DNA of 64,000 nt from Paraburkholderia xenovorans LB400 (GCF_000013645.1 NC_007951.1:1736001-1800000), one strand, 5' to 3'; counted from the first letter of the stretch, positions 1-9,610 are shown. Notes: generated by a model from the sequence alone, not told the origin. Translations and numbers: made by a program.

Positions 1-1584
1 GAACACCTTGTTGAACACGTTGAAGAACGGTCCGAGGATGCGGTCCATGACCCGGGTGAGCCAGTCTTCAGGCGCGTGGTGATCCTTGAGCAGCAAAGCC
101 GACAGGGCGGGCGACAGCGTGAGCGAGTTGAACGCGGAGATGACGGTCGAAATCGCAATGGTCATCGCGAACTGCTTGTAGAACTGGCCGGTCAAACCCG
201 ACATGAATGCCAGCGGCACGAACACCGCAACCAGCGTCAGCGCAATGGCGATAATCGGACCGCTCACTTCCCGCATCGCTTCGTACGAGGCCTCGAGTGG
301 CGTGAGACCGGAGGCAATATTCCGCTCGACGTTCTCCACCACCACAATTGCATCGTCGACCACAATCCCGATGGCGAGAACCATGCCGAACAATGACAGC
401 GCGTTGATGGTGAAGCCGAAGGCCAGCATCAGCGAGAAGGTGCCCACAATCGAGACAGGCACCGCCAGCAACGGAATCAGCGATGCGCGCCACGTCTGCA
501 GGAAGACGATGACGACGATAACGACAAGGACGATAGCTTCGAAAAGCGTATGGACCACCGCGTCGATGCTTTCGCGGACGAACTGCGTCGGGTCGTAGAC
601 AATCTTCGCCTCGACGCCTTCGGGCATGTCCTTTTGCAACTCCGCGGTGATGCGGCGAACATCCGTCGAAATCTGAAGCGAATTTGCGTTGGGCTGCTGG
701 AAGATGATGAGCTGCACGCCAGGCTTGCCGTCCAGACTTGCGCGCAGAGCATATTCCGCTGCACCCATTTCCACGCGCGCCACATCGCTCAGATGCGTCA
801 CTGCACCGTCGGGCGAGGTCTTCAGGATGATGTTGCGAAACTCTTCCTCGGTCTTCAGGCGACCCTGAGCGTTCACGCTCAGTTGCATCGGAACGTTCGT
901 CGTCATCGGCGCACCGCCGACGATACCCGCCGCAACCTGGACGTTCTGCTCACGGATTGCCTTCACGACGTCCGTTGCCGTCAGGTTCTGACGGGCTACC
1001 TTTGTCGGGTCGAGCCAGACGCGCATGGAGTAGTCGCCCGCGCCCCACATCGCAACTTCGCCAACGCCCGGGACCTGCGCAAGCCGGTCCTTGATGTTGA
1101 TGAGCGCATAGTTGCGCAGATAGGTAAGGTCGTAGCGGCCGTTCGGCGAGACGAGATTCACGCCCATCGTCAGGGTAGGCGACGACTTGATGGTCGTCAC
1201 GCCCAGGCGCTGCACGTCCTCGGGAAGACGCGGCATGGCCTGCGATACGCGGTTCTGCACGAGTTGCTGTGCCTTGTCCGGATCGGTGCCGAGCTTGAAC
1301 GTGACGGTCGTCGTCATTGCGCCGTCGCTGTTGGCCTGCGACTGCATGTACAGCATGTTCTCGACGCCGTTGATCTGCTCTTCAATTGGAGAGGCGACGG
1401 TTTCCGCAATGACTTTCGGATTCGCACCGGGGTACTGTGCGCGTACGACTACCGATGGAGGCACGACTTCCGGATATTCGGCCGTTGGCAATTTGGTCAG
1501 CGCGATAAAGCCCGCGAGCACAATCACCACCGACAGAACGGCGGCGAAGATTGGCCTGTCGATGAAAAACTTTGAGATGTTCAT
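1..1584 (-). CDS. RND efflux pump inner-membrane subunit (AcrB/MexF type), partial
   Basis: Inner-membrane proton/drug antiporter of a tripartite multidrug efflux pump. Reading from the ATG at 1584 gives 528 residues without a stop before the window edge, about half of the usual 1040-1060. The N-terminus MNISKFFIDRPIFA and first membrane helix are typical of HAE1-type RND proteins. Porter-domain sequence follows, and then the helix containing the paired Asp of the proton relay (IVVDDAIVVVEN). It starts 18 bp after the adaptor gene stop at 1603, so the two genes form an operon. The closest family by eye is MexF/BpeF-like. The substrate cannot be told from sequence, and an outer-membrane factor would be expected beyond the window edge. 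Confidence 0.93.
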   Translation of the reverse strand, partial: MNISKFFIDRPIFAAVLSVVIVLAGFIALTKLPTAEYPEVVPPSVVVRAQYPGANPKVIAETVASPIEEQINGVENMLYMQSQANSDGAMTTTVTFKLGTDPDKAQQLVQNRVSQAMPRLPEDVQRLGVTTIKSSPTLTMGVNLVSPNGRYDLTYLRNYALINIKDRLAQVPGVGEVAMWGAGDYSMRVWLDPTKVARQNLTATDVVKAIREQNVQVAAGIVGGAPMTTNVPMQLSVNAQGRLKTEEEFRNIILKTSPDGAVTHLSDVARVEMGAAEYALRASLDGKPGVQLIIFQQPNANSLQISTDVRRITAELQKDMPEGVEAKIVYDPTQFVRESIDAVVHTLFEAIVLVVIVVIVFLQTWRASLIPLLAVPVSIVGTFSLMLAFGFTINALSLFGMVLAIGIVVDDAIVVVENVERNIASGLTPLEASYEAMREVSGPIIAIALTLVAVFVPLAFMSGLTGQFYKQFAMTIAISTVISAFNSLTLSPALSALLLKDHHAPEDWLTRVMDRILGPFFNVFNKVF

Positions 1585-1602
1585 GATGACCTTCTCGCGT
1601 TA

Positions 1603-2778
1603 TTACGCTGCGGATTTGGCAGCGTCTGTCATGCTGACCATGTGCGGGCTGACGGTGTCACTCGGCTTTGCGTGCATCATGCCGTTCACGACGATGCGCT
1701 CACCCGCCTTCAGACCCGAGGTCACGACGCGGAGGTTGTCGTGCAGACCGCCAAGCTGGACTTCGCGATAGACGACCTTGTTCGCGCCGTCCACGACCAG
1801 CACGAACTTCTTCGCCTGGTCAGTGCCAACGGCCGCGTCGTCAATCAGAATGGCCGGATGGGGCTCGCCGCCGCCAACCTTGACGCGTGCGTAGAGACCC
1901 GGAACGAGCGCGCCGTCTGCGTTGTCGATAGTGGCACGCACACGGATGGTGCCGGACGACGTGTCGAGCCGGTTATCAACCGACGTAACCGCCCCCTTGC
2001 GCGAGTAGCCGTCTTCATTTGCAAGACCCAGCGACACCGGCACCTTCGTATTGCGGTCGCGGCCAAGGTATTGCAGATACGTCTGTTCATCGACATCGAA
2101 CGAGGCGTAAATCGGCGACACCGAAACCAGCGTGGTAAGCAGAGGCGCGTTCGCGCCGGTCGATACGACGTTGCCGACGGTCAGTTCGGCGCGCGATACG
2201 CGGCCCGTCACCGAGGCGGTAATCCTGGTGTAGCCGAGATTGACCTGTGCTGCTTCCAGCGCGGCTTCGGCAGCCTTCACTCCTGCGGCAGCTTCGCGCG
2301 AGGCATTCTGCTTTTCGTCGTAGTCGCGCTTTGCGATGGCATTGTCGGCGAGCAGTCGGTCAGCGCGCGCGGCATCGGTCGACGTGTAAATAGCGCGAGC
2401 CCTGGCCGCTGCAACCTGTGCTGCGGCGCGGTCGACTTCGGCCTGATAGGGGCGGGGGTCGATCGTGAAAAGCGGGTCGCCTTTCCTGACCAGCGCGCCG
2501 TCCTTGAAGTGGACGGCAATGATGGTGCCGGCAACGAGCGGGCGTACTTCGACATGGTCGATGGCTTCGAGACGCCCGGAGTAGCTTTGCCAGTCCGTGA
2601 TGGTCTGCGAAAGGACGACCGCGACGTCGACCTGAGTAGCTGGCGGCGGCGCGTCGGCAGCCTGAGCTGCACTCAGCGGACCTGACGTGGTCCCATGAGT
2701 GAAGCCAATGCCTGCAACTGCGCCGACAACTGCCAGCGCACCGAGCGCGGCAGTGAGCCGTTTTTGACTGGAGAGCAT
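1603..2778 (-). CDS. RND efflux periplasmic adaptor (membrane fusion protein, MexE/AcrA type)
   Basis: 391-residue periplasmic adaptor linking the RND pump to an outer-membrane channel. Residues 1-40 form a signal peptide ending near AAQAADA; there is no lipobox Cys, unlike AcrA. The lipoyl half-motif VRPLVAGTIIAVHFKDG lies near residues 78-94. An Ala-rich helical hairpin (about 112-180) and beta-barrel and membrane-proximal domains follow. A clean AAGGAG lies 9-10 bp before the ATG. It sits directly upstream of the pump gene. The preceding 189 bp (2779-2967) separate it from the hydrolase gene and probably hold its own promoter. MexE/BpeE-like pumps are commonly LysR-activated, and a LysR gene is nearby. 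Confidence 0.92.
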   Translation of the reverse strand: MLSSQKRLTAALGALAVVGAVAGIGFTHGTTSGPLSAAQAADAPPPATQVDVAVVLSQTITDWQSYSGRLEAIDHVEVRPLVAGTIIAVHFKDGALVRKGDPLFTIDPRPYQAEVDRAAAQVAAARARAIYTSTDAARADRLLADNAIAKRDYDEKQNASREAAAGVKAAEAALEAAQVNLGYTRITASVTGRVSRAELTVGNVVSTGANAPLLTTLVSVSPIYASFDVDEQTYLQYLGRDRNTKVPVSLGLANEDGYSRKGAVTSVDNRLDTSSGTIRVRATIDNADGALVPGLYARVKVGGGEPHPAILIDDAAVGTDQAKKFVLVVDGANKVVYREVQLGGLHDNLRVVTSGLKAGERIVVNGMMHAKPSDTVSPHMVSMTDAAKSAA

Positions 2779-2967
2779 GAGTAGTACTCCTTATAGATGC
2801 AAAGTGGTCTGTAAAACGTGACAGGTCTGGACTTCAGTTCATAGCCGTCTCGGCCTTACATCCATCACTGGGTGTATAGCGTTGACGAAAGTATGGACTC
2901 CGTGTTTCTGGTTATAAAGTAGCGAACAGTGGTTTCTTTGTATCTCTTGGAGCGACAATTCGGCCAG

Positions 2968-3840
2968 TCAATCACGCGCAAGCCGTTTGCGCAGGAATTC
3001 GACGACACCGTCGAGTGCCGGTGAATGGGAGATGAGTTCGCCGTGGCAGACTCCGCCGTGGCGTGTCATCTCGACGGGCACGCCTGCCGTAATAAGCTCG
3101 CGTGCGTAGGTTTCGCCATCTCCGCGCACGAGGTCCTGTTCTGCCGTCGCTATCAGCGTCGGGGGCAGGGTGGCAAGGCGTCGCGATTCGAGCGGCGCGG
3201 CATAAGGGTGGATGCGGTGGTTGGCGCTGGGCAGGTACGCCCGGTACGAGCGCGCGCAATCCTCCGGAGCGAGGTCGCTCCTGCCGGGGCATTGTCCCTC
3301 CATCAGCCGCGTCATACTCGGGTCGAGCAAGGGTGCAAGTAGTGCCTGTGCGGACAGGCGGCGCACGCCCCGGTCGCGTGCGATAGCGGCAAGCCCCGCC
3401 GCGATGTTGCCTCCAGCGTCGTGTCCGACCGCGGCAATGCGGTTCGGGTCCGCGCGATAGCCGCGTGCGTTTCCCACGGCCCACTCAAGAGCGAGATGGG
3501 CATCTTCGGTTGCGGCTGGAAACGGGAATTCAGGCGCGAGCGAATAACCGACGGCAATCACCCATGCAGGAGTTTGCGCTGCAATGAGCGTAGCAGGCTT
3601 GCTGGTTTCGTCCAGCGACCCTTTGACAAAGCCACCGCCGTGGAAATACAGCACGATCGGCATTGCGCTGTGAGCGAACGGATGGAAGCTGCGCAACGTG
3701 ATGTCTTGCGCGTGTCCTGCAATCGTGATGTCCGAGATGTCCAGCCTGGCTTTCATCGAAGTGTCTGCGCTATGCGTCAAAAAGGTAGAGGAGGTTTTAG
3801 CAGCCGGAATTCTGCATACATCGGGCTGCCGGATAAACAT
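2968..3840 (-). CDS. Alpha/beta hydrolase (HSL/acetyl-hydrolase-like) with Asp at the nucleophile position
   Basis: 290-residue alpha/beta hydrolase of the hormone-sensitive-lipase group. The oxyanion-hole motif HGGG is at residues 67-70. The nucleophile elbow reads GHDAGG (139-144) instead of the usual GDSAGG, so residue 141 is Asp (GAC, complement of 3418-3420). Candidate acid D238 (EQD) and base H268 (VCHGE) are in place. An intact reading frame of normal length argues against a pseudogene. The ATG at 3840 has GGAAG just upstream; an alternative start is the ATG at 3756 (MKARLD). It lies between the LysR and efflux genes on the same strand. The substrate is unknown; an ester, epoxide or halide hydrolase, or a non-catalytic protein, are all possible. 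Confidence 0.85.
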   Translation of the reverse strand: MFIRQPDVCRIPAAKTSSTFLTHSADTSMKARLDISDITIAGHAQDITLRSFHPFAHSAMPIVLYFHGGGFVKGSLDETSKPATLIAAQTPAWVIAVGYSLAPEFPFPAATEDAHLALEWAVGNARGYRADPNRIAAVGHDAGGNIAAGLAAIARDRGVRRLSAQALLAPLLDPSMTRLMEGQCPGRSDLAPEDCARSYRAYLPSANHRIHPYAAPLESRRLATLPPTLIATAEQDLVRGDGETYARELITAGVPVEMTRHGGVCHGELISHSPALDGVVEFLRKRLARD

Positions 3841-3931
3841 CTCACTTCCGATAAGACAATTCGCTCGGACCGAATTGTGCTGTTAGGAACCGCGCGCCAC
3901 ATGGCAAGCTTTCCCGCGTGTGCCAGGCCGC

Positions 3932-4960
3932 CTACATAGGCGCCAGATCCCTGCTGCGCGTACCCGGCGCGCGCGCTGACTCCAGCACGCGGCCCGCAGC
4001 GGTGGACGACTGGCGATGCTTGACGTATTGGGCGATACCCGAGGGCAGCACGTTGTCCGCACGCAGCAGATGACAGTTCTCGAACAGTTCGGCAACCCAT
4101 TCGACAAATACGCGGACCTGTGGAGAGAGGTGACGGTTTTGCGGATACACCGCTGAAATAGGAAACGGACTTGGACGGCAATTGCCGAGTACCTCGACCA
4201 GAGCACCCGATTCCAGATGAGGAAGCGCAAGGAAGTGAGGGACCTGGATGAGCCCGAGACCCCTTAGACCGCATTGCAGGTATGCCTCGCCGTCATTGGC
4301 GGCGAGCTTCGAGCGCATGCGAACGTCCACGGGCTTGCCGTCGACGACGAAGTCCATCTCCACGATGCGGCCATTGCGGCTGGAGAAGTAGTTGACGGCT
4401 GTGTGCGATTCGAGCTCGGCGAGCGACACCGGCTCGCCATTGCGTGCAATGTAGTCCGGGCTCGCCACGGTGACGAACTCCGAGACGCCAACCCTTCTTG
4501 CTACCAGCGTCGAGTCCTGCATCGGCCCCATGCGGATGGCACAGTCAACACTGTCCTGAATCAGGTCTACGGCCCTGTCGCCGACGCCGAGCATCAGTTC
4601 GATGTCCGGATATCGCGCGTGGAACTCGTCCAGCGCGGGGACGATCAGGAGACGGCCGATAGACCCTGGCATATCGACTTTGAGCTTGCCGCGCGGAGCT
4701 GACGCGCGCGAAAACGAGCTCTCCGAATCCTCGACATCGGCGAGAATGCGCGAGCAGCGCTCATAGTACGCAGCACCGTCCGGAGTGAGGCTGATACGGC
4801 GGGTCGTGCGATTGAGCAGGCGTACCTTGAGGTACGCCTCAAGAGCCTGGATGATGGTCGTGACTGACGAACGCGTCATGTGCAGGGAGTCGGCGGCACC
4901 GGAAAAGCTGTTGGTGTCGACTACCCGCGTGAAGACCTGCATCGCTTGAAGTTTGTCCAT
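3932..4960 (-). CDS. LysR-family transcriptional regulator
   Basis: 342-residue LysR regulator starting MDKLQAMQVF, with an N-terminal winged helix-turn-helix (residues about 1-60, SFSGAADSLHMTRSSVTTIIQALE) and a C-terminal effector-binding domain. The ATG at 4960 is preferred; an in-frame GTG lies three codons upstream at 4969. The protein has an unusual Arg/Ser-rich C-terminal tail of about 25 residues. It is codirectional with the hydrolase and efflux operon, so it is the likely activator of that pump, as MexT/BpeT-type LysR proteins are for related pumps. This is inference from position; no operator was identified. Confidence 0.9.
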   Translation of the reverse strand: MDKLQAMQVFTRVVDTNSFSGAADSLHMTRSSVTTIIQALEAYLKVRLLNRTTRRISLTPDGAAYYERCSRILADVEDSESSFSRASAPRGKLKVDMPGSIGRLLIVPALDEFHARYPDIELMLGVGDRAVDLIQDSVDCAIRMGPMQDSTLVARRVGVSEFVTVASPDYIARNGEPVSLAELESHTAVNYFSSRNGRIVEMDFVVDGKPVDVRMRSKLAANDGEAYLQCGLRGLGLIQVPHFLALPHLESGALVEVLGNCRPSPFPISAVYPQNRHLSPQVRVFVEWVAELFENCHLLRADNVLPSGIAQYVKHRQSSTAAGRVLESARAPGTRSRDLAPM

Positions 4961-5011
4961 GATTCTCACTTAAGGCAACTACGCCAGGCGGCTTTATCTG
5001 CGCCGCTCCAG

Positions 5012-5770
5012 TCATCCGGAGGCGCCGGTTAAATCGCTGCAGGCTCGTCGCGACAGGCGCTCAATTTCGCTGGCGAGTTCTTCGATGTAGGAGTCCTGCA
5101 ACCCGCACTCAATGAGCGCCTCGTGCAACTTCAGCAGGTACTCGGTATTGCTGCCAAACTTTCCCGCTGCGGTGCCGATGAGCGGCGCAACGGTCGCCAC
5201 GCGGGAATCTGGCTCGAACTGCTCGCGGCTCTCGTCCGCAACAAAGGCGAGTGCATGCGTTTCGGTGCCGTCGTCCAGGGTTATCGACGCCCAGGTCGGC
5301 CGGTACGACCCGAGCACCATCTCCCGGATCCAGATGAGCCGAAGCTCGTCATCGAGCGTGGCCGGCGGCAACTTCAGCGCAACGCCTTGCGTGTGGCCAC
5401 CAGGCTGCAACGCGAGCATTCGCCCCGGACCTTCGGGACTGCCTCTACCTGCAACCATGCGCAGGCAAAAGCTGCGGTGCCAGCCGTGTAGCGTTGCGGT
5501 GCGCCGCTTCTCGAACTCGACTACGGGGTTCCACATCAGGGAGCCGTAAGCAAAAATCCAGGTGTTCTCTGCATCGGCCGGTCTCGCCTGCAGGGTCTCC
5601 GTGAGCGAACTCTGGATTCGCTCGCAGGTCCACAGGTTCGGCTGGGACTCGAAATGTTCGAGATACGCCCCGGAGTTGATCGCCTCTCTTGTCAACATCG
5701 CCATTGCCCCGTCAGGTTTCAGGTTGCAGGGGCATTGCATGACGACGCTCGCAGGCGCCGCAGAAAACAT
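5012..5770 (-). CDS. Gamma-glutamylcyclotransferase (ChaC family)
   Basis: Probable glutathione-specific gamma-glutamylcyclotransferase, which cleaves glutathione to 5-oxoproline and Cys-Gly in the cytosol. The substrate-binding YGSL motif is at residues 75-78 and the catalytic Glu lies in IWIREM (residue 150). The conserved GSYRPTW follows. The frame is open to a TTG at 5857; the ATG at 5770 is preferred because GGGGA lies just upstream (252 residues). An inner ATG at 5698 (MLTREA) would give a length nearer the usual 220-230. No functional link with the neighbours is evident. Confidence 0.85.
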   Translation of the reverse strand: MFSAAPASVVMQCPCNLKPDGAMAMLTREAINSGAYLEHFESQPNLWTCERIQSSLTETLQARPADAENTWIFAYGSLMWNPVVEFEKRRTATLHGWHRSFCLRMVAGRGSPEGPGRMLALQPGGHTQGVALKLPPATLDDELRLIWIREMVLGSYRPTWASITLDDGTETHALAFVADESREQFEPDSRVATVAPLIGTAAGKFGSNTEYLLKLHEALIECGLQDSYIEELASEIERLSRRACSDLTGASG

Positions 5771-5944
5771 GTCCCCACGTTTGGCGACAGTATGACGGCG
5801 GCGTAATGCCAGATAAACGCTCCTACGGGAGACGCTTTGACCACTCAGAAGCGACAATCCGCACGATGGTACCGGGTCCGCGTGGCCCCTCGGCCGGCCG
5901 GGCCGCCTTTCGCAAGGCGTCGCGGGCGGCTTGACCGCAACGGG

Positions 5945-6523
5945 TCAACCGTCGCGTACCTGCGCAAGTGCCGACGCGAGAATCATCGCATCTGCGTTCG
6001 CCGGTGGCGTCTGACCGCGTGTCTGGGGACGGTACACCGCGTCGCCCCGGCGGATGGGAACCCCGGAGAGCGCGCAGCGTCCGGAGCGGCGCGCAAGCGC
6101 CGGTGTCCAGACCTGTTCCTCGTAATTGCATAAGGTCGGGTCGTGCCAGGAAAGGCAGACGCGCGAATTGGTCATGTGCTCCAGAACGGTTATCGTGAAT
6201 GACGTCGCGCGAGAATTATCAGTCGCCATCCGTGCGGGCGAGTATCTGTAGCCTGGCAATCCGAAAGGGTTGAGCGGTTCGTCCGGCGGCGCTGAAAACT
6301 GCAGGAGAGCGGTAAGCGTCCCGGACCAGGGGTCGGCCGCGGTGGCCATAGTTGCGTCGAAAGAAGGGTGGCGCCGGGCAACCCGGCCTTGTCCGCGCGA
6401 CAGACCGGTAAGCGTCGACTCCACCTGCGGACGGCTGGTAGTCGGCAGAACGCCTGAAGAGTCCGGCTCACCGGTCTCGGCCGATGAATCCGCGGGCACG
6501 GTAAGTGTTTGAACGTTCAACAT
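5945..6523 (-). CDS. DUF3331 domain-containing protein
   Basis: About 192 residues. The C-terminal 100 residues carry the DUF3331 pattern as I recall it: a W-x-DPT-x-C segment (SWHDPTLCNYEEQ), then ARRSG-CALSG-PIRRGD, and a terminal ANADAMILAS. The paired Cys suggest a metal or disulfide site, which is inference. The start is MLNVQT at 6523 (or the adjacent ATG at 6526), because AGAGGAAG sits immediately upstream. A much longer frame is open to 6853 but its N-terminal part looks non-coding. Function is unknown; DUF3331 is, to my knowledge, largely a Burkholderiales family. Confidence 0.75.
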   Translation of the reverse strand: MLNVQTLTVPADSSAETGEPDSSGVLPTTSRPQVESTLTGLSRGQGRVARRHPSFDATMATAADPWSGTLTALLQFSAPPDEPLNPFGLPGYRYSPARMATDNSRATSFTITVLEHMTNSRVCLSWHDPTLCNYEEQVWTPALARRSGRCALSGVPIRRGDAVYRPQTRGQTPPANADAMILASALAQVRDG

Positions 6524-6584
6524 CATCTTCCTCTCATCCAGAGTTGATGCAGTTATCGAACAATCAGCGTGAAGCCGCGCACAC

Positions 6585-6713
6585 CTATTGGAGGCAGACC
6601 TGCCGGTAGTCCACTGTTCGCCTGTAAAGGCTCCTGCCAAGCCAGGCGACGAAGGTGTATTCGATGTACGCGTTGGCGCCGATGTATATCCAGTTGTGCA
6701 GGGCGTGTGACAT
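6585..6713 (-). CDS. Possible small protein, 42 residues
   Basis: Short frame MSHALHNWIYIGAN... ending at a TAG. It is preceded by GAGGAA eight bases before the ATG, in the gap upstream of the DUF3331 gene and on the same strand. It is rich in aromatic residues with a short amphipathic stretch (YIEYTFVAWLG). I do not recognise it. It could be a genuine small protein cotranscribed with the DUF3331 gene, or a gene remnant. Confidence 0.35.
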   Translation of the reverse strand: MSHALHNWIYIGANAYIEYTFVAWLGRSLYRRTVDYRQVCLQ

Positions 6714-7223
6714 GGCCAGTTCCTCGAGGCGGGTGCGACGGTTACGGAAGTGCGGTCAGCTACGGCTGCTCGGGGCGCGGGCGCCGGCTTGCCGCATCGC
6801 GGGTTAGCACACTGGAGAAAGGATGGCAGTTGGGGACTACGAAGGTCCGTCATCGGTCATGCGCCAATCGCGATGACTGAAGAGTAGATACGGCAAAGGG
6901 GCGAATCTACTCTACGGTGGGGTATCGCAATGCCTCAATGGCGTAATCGCGGTATACGGCGGTATAACGCGGCGAGTCGAACTCGCGCGTCGACGCGTTC
7001 GGGATTTGGGGGAAACGAGTAGTCCGGGCTGCACCGCTCCTATATGTTTGTATATGATGGAGCTTGTACATGTTGCATAAAAAAGCCTTTTTCTTTCAAG
7101 CGTGTAAAGCCAATCAAGCCGATTAGCCGGGCCTCCCGGCGAATGTCTCCACGGCCTGGTTTTTTAACAGGGGCTGGCGCGGGTCACGAGGCGGCAGGCC
7201 AGTGGCACGCCACGGGAGGTAGC
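6714..7223. other. Intergenic region, no gene recognised
   Basis: This 510-bp gap separates leftward genes from the rightward histidine kinase gene and must contain its promoter. The kinase frame is open back to an ATG at 7044, but that N-terminal extension is Arg/Gly-rich and lacks a good ribosome site. No terminator, repeat or RNA gene was seen. Confidence 0.5.
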
Positions 7224-9065
7224 GTGGGTGGCAAGCTAGGTTCGTCGGACAGGAGCAGCCAGTGGCGCTATCTGGTGCGGCTGTGGATTGGCGGAAGCCT
7301 TATCCTCTGCGCTGTTGCATGGCTTTGCCTGAGTCTTGACCTCAGGATTGCCACCACCGGTTTCTGCATGCTGATTGTCATTGTGCTGCTGTCTCTTCTC
7401 GACAGCTTCATTTCCTCCGCAATCTTCTCGATCGTTGGCGGCTTACTGCTCAACGTCTACTTCACGCCGCCTCTTTATAGCTTTGCCATCGAGAAACCGC
7501 TGGACATCCTGCCGATAGCGGCATTTTTTATTACTTCAATTGCCATTACGTCGCTTGTCCGGCGTATCCGCACGGCCGAACGCTTCCAGCGGGAGCAGGC
7601 GAGGCTACTGGACCAGACTCACGATACGGTGTTCGTGCGTGACCCACAGGATGTGATTACGTACTGGAATCACGCGGCGGAAGTACTCTACGGATGGAGT
7701 AAGGATGAGGCAGTCGGAAAGGTTGTCGACAGCCTGCTCAAAACTGTATTCCTCATGCCGAAAGAAGAAGTGCAACGCGTACTGGCTCGCGATGGATACT
7801 GGGAAGGGGATCTGGTCCACACAAAGCGCGACGGCTCGGCCGTTATCGTGGCGAGCCGCTGGACGCTACAGCGTGACAGTCGCGGAGTCCCCTGCGCAAC
7901 GCTGGAAACGAACAACGACATCACGCAACGCAGGCGGGCCGAAGAACTGATCCGGAAAAGTCAGGCGCAGTACCTTGCCGAAGCCCAGCAACTGAGCCGT
8001 ACGGGAAGCTTTGGCTGGAACGTCGCTACCGGCGAACTTTTCTGGTCGGAGGAGGCATTCCGTATTTTTGAGTACGACCTCACGCGTGCACCGACGCTTG
8101 AGTCCGTGCGCGAGCGGCTTCATCCGGAGGACGTCCATATCTTCGAGCGCATGCTGCTGCAGGTAAGCGGTACGGCGGATGATTTCGACATCGAGCACCG
8201 TCTACTTTTCCCGGATGGTCGTGTGAAGCATTTGCACGTGGTGGCCCATGCTTCCGAAGCCACGGGCGGCAGCCGTCAGTTCATTGGCGCTGTCATGGAT
8301 GTGACGAATGCGCGCGAGACCGAGATGCAACTTTGGCAGACGCAAAGCGAACTCGCCCGTGCCAGCCGTATCTCGGCTCTGGGCGAGCTGAGCGCCTCGA
8401 TTGCTCATGAAGTCGGACAGCCGCTTGCTGCCATCATCACGAGCGGCGAAGCCTGTCTGCGATGGCTGCATCGTAACCCACCCAATATGGAGGAAATCGA
8501 AGGCTGTGTGACCGAAATGACCAGCGAGGGTACGCGGGCAGCCGGAATCGTCCAGCGGGTGAGAAGACTGATGAAGGGCGCACCGCCCGAACACGCGCCG
8601 GTGGAGGTCAACGACCTGGTCGACGAGGTGGTCGCACTCACCAAGGGCGAGATGGAGAGTCATGCATGCTGCCTGACGTTGCAGCTCGCGCGCGAGATGC
8701 CTGTCGTGCTGGGCGACCGCGTGCAGCTTCAGCAGGTGCTCATCAATATCATCATCAATGGGTTGCAGTCGATGGCCGCCGTGCCGGGCAAGCATCGGCT
8801 AACCGTGAGTTCCTCGACCGACGGCGACGGCAACGTCATACTCGCCGTGCGCGATAGCGGCCCGGGCATCAGCACGGCAAATCTCCCGCGCCTCTTCGAT
8901 GCCTTCTTCACCACCCGTAGTACCGGCATGGGCATGGGGCTCGCTATCTGTAACTCGATTGTCGAAGCGCACGGAGGCCAGATTCTTGCCTCCAACAACA
9001 CCGGGGGCGGTGCGACATTCAGCGTCATACTGCCTGCGGCTCATGCATCCATCGCCACGGCCTGA
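7224..9065 (+). CDS. Membrane PAS-domain sensor histidine kinase (FixL-like)
   Basis: 613-residue sensor kinase. The start is the GTG at 7224, five bases after a strong GGGAGG; an upstream ATG at 7044 has no comparable site. The N-terminal region (about 17-110) has several membrane helices of DUF4118/KdpD type. Two PAS domains follow (about 125-245 and 255-370). The phosphoacceptor is H395 in SIAHEVGQPL. The ATPase domain shows an N box (NIIINGLQSM), G1 (DSGPGIS), F box and G2 (GMGMGLAICNS). The HEVGQPLAAI H-box resembles the FixL/TodS-type group. Two receiver proteins follow within 1.3 kb, so this is a complete signalling unit; the signal is unknown. Confidence 0.92.
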   Translation: MGGKLGSSDRSSQWRYLVRLWIGGSLILCAVAWLCLSLDLRIATTGFCMLIVIVLLSLLDSFISSAIFSIVGGLLLNVYFTPPLYSFAIEKPLDILPIAAFFITSIAITSLVRRIRTAERFQREQARLLDQTHDTVFVRDPQDVITYWNHAAEVLYGWSKDEAVGKVVDSLLKTVFLMPKEEVQRVLARDGYWEGDLVHTKRDGSAVIVASRWTLQRDSRGVPCATLETNNDITQRRRAEELIRKSQAQYLAEAQQLSRTGSFGWNVATGELFWSEEAFRIFEYDLTRAPTLESVRERLHPEDVHIFERMLLQVSGTADDFDIEHRLLFPDGRVKHLHVVAHASEATGGSRQFIGAVMDVTNARETEMQLWQTQSELARASRISALGELSASIAHEVGQPLAAIITSGEACLRWLHRNPPNMEEIEGCVTEMTSEGTRAAGIVQRVRRLMKGAPPEHAPVEVNDLVDEVVALTKGEMESHACCLTLQLAREMPVVLGDRVQLQQVLINIIINGLQSMAAVPGKHRLTVSSSTDGDGNVILAVRDSGPGISTANLPRLFDAFFTTRSTGMGMGLAICNSIVEAHGGQILASNNTGGGATFSVILPAAHASIATA

Positions 9066-9221
9066 CGAGGTGGCCACAAGCGGATGCGGTCCGGTACAAC
9101 CCGCTTATACAATCGTATCATCGCGCAAGGCGCGGCTGTAAGGTAGTCTGTAAAAGACAAGACGGACGGGCGCGACTCACCGCACCGTTATCCCTTGGGA
9201 GAATGAGTAGGGGCCGCGATT

Positions 9222-9593
9222 TTGCAGACAACGCCTGTGGTATCCATTGTCGACGACGACCTGGCAGTACGTCGCGCGCTTGGCAGCCTTGTGCGCTCAC
9301 TTGGCTGGGAGGCGCGACTCTTTGAGTCAGCTGAGGCGTTTCTTGCGTCGGGGGAAGCCGCTGTCACCACCTGCCTGATTTCAGATATCCGGATGTCTGG
9401 TATGTCAGGTATCGAAATGCACGAGCGCCTGGTCGCACAGGGCGCGGCGCCCGCCACCATTTTTGTTAGCGCATATCCGACACCGGCGCTACACGCGCGA
9501 GCTACCGGTAACGGGGCTCTTGTTCTTCTGCAGAAGCCCTACCAGGTTTCCGCGATGACCCACTGGCTTTCGGTTGCACTCGGCAATCCGTAG
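9222..9593 (+). CDS. Single-domain response regulator (FixJ-type receiver)
   Basis: 123-residue stand-alone receiver domain: acidic pocket DDD at 11-13, phosphoacceptor D55 (ISDIRMSG), Thr/Ser in FVSAY and conserved Lys in LLQKPY near 105. No output domain follows; the frame stops after the last helix. The start is a TTG directly after an in-frame stop, so the N-terminus is well bounded. It lies 156 bp downstream of the kinase gene on the same strand. Such single-domain receivers usually act as phosphate sinks or protein-binding relays. Confidence 0.85.
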   Translation: MQTTPVVSIVDDDLAVRRALGSLVRSLGWEARLFESAEAFLASGEAAVTTCLISDIRMSGMSGIEMHERLVAQGAAPATIFVSAYPTPALHARATGNGALVLLQKPYQVSAMTHWLSVALGNP

Positions 9594-9610
9594 ACGCGAT
9601 GGGGCAGAGG

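Noticed and set aside
550..2685. Plus-strand frames opposite the RND genes
   Set aside because: Shadow frames; both minus-strand efflux proteins are well conserved families.
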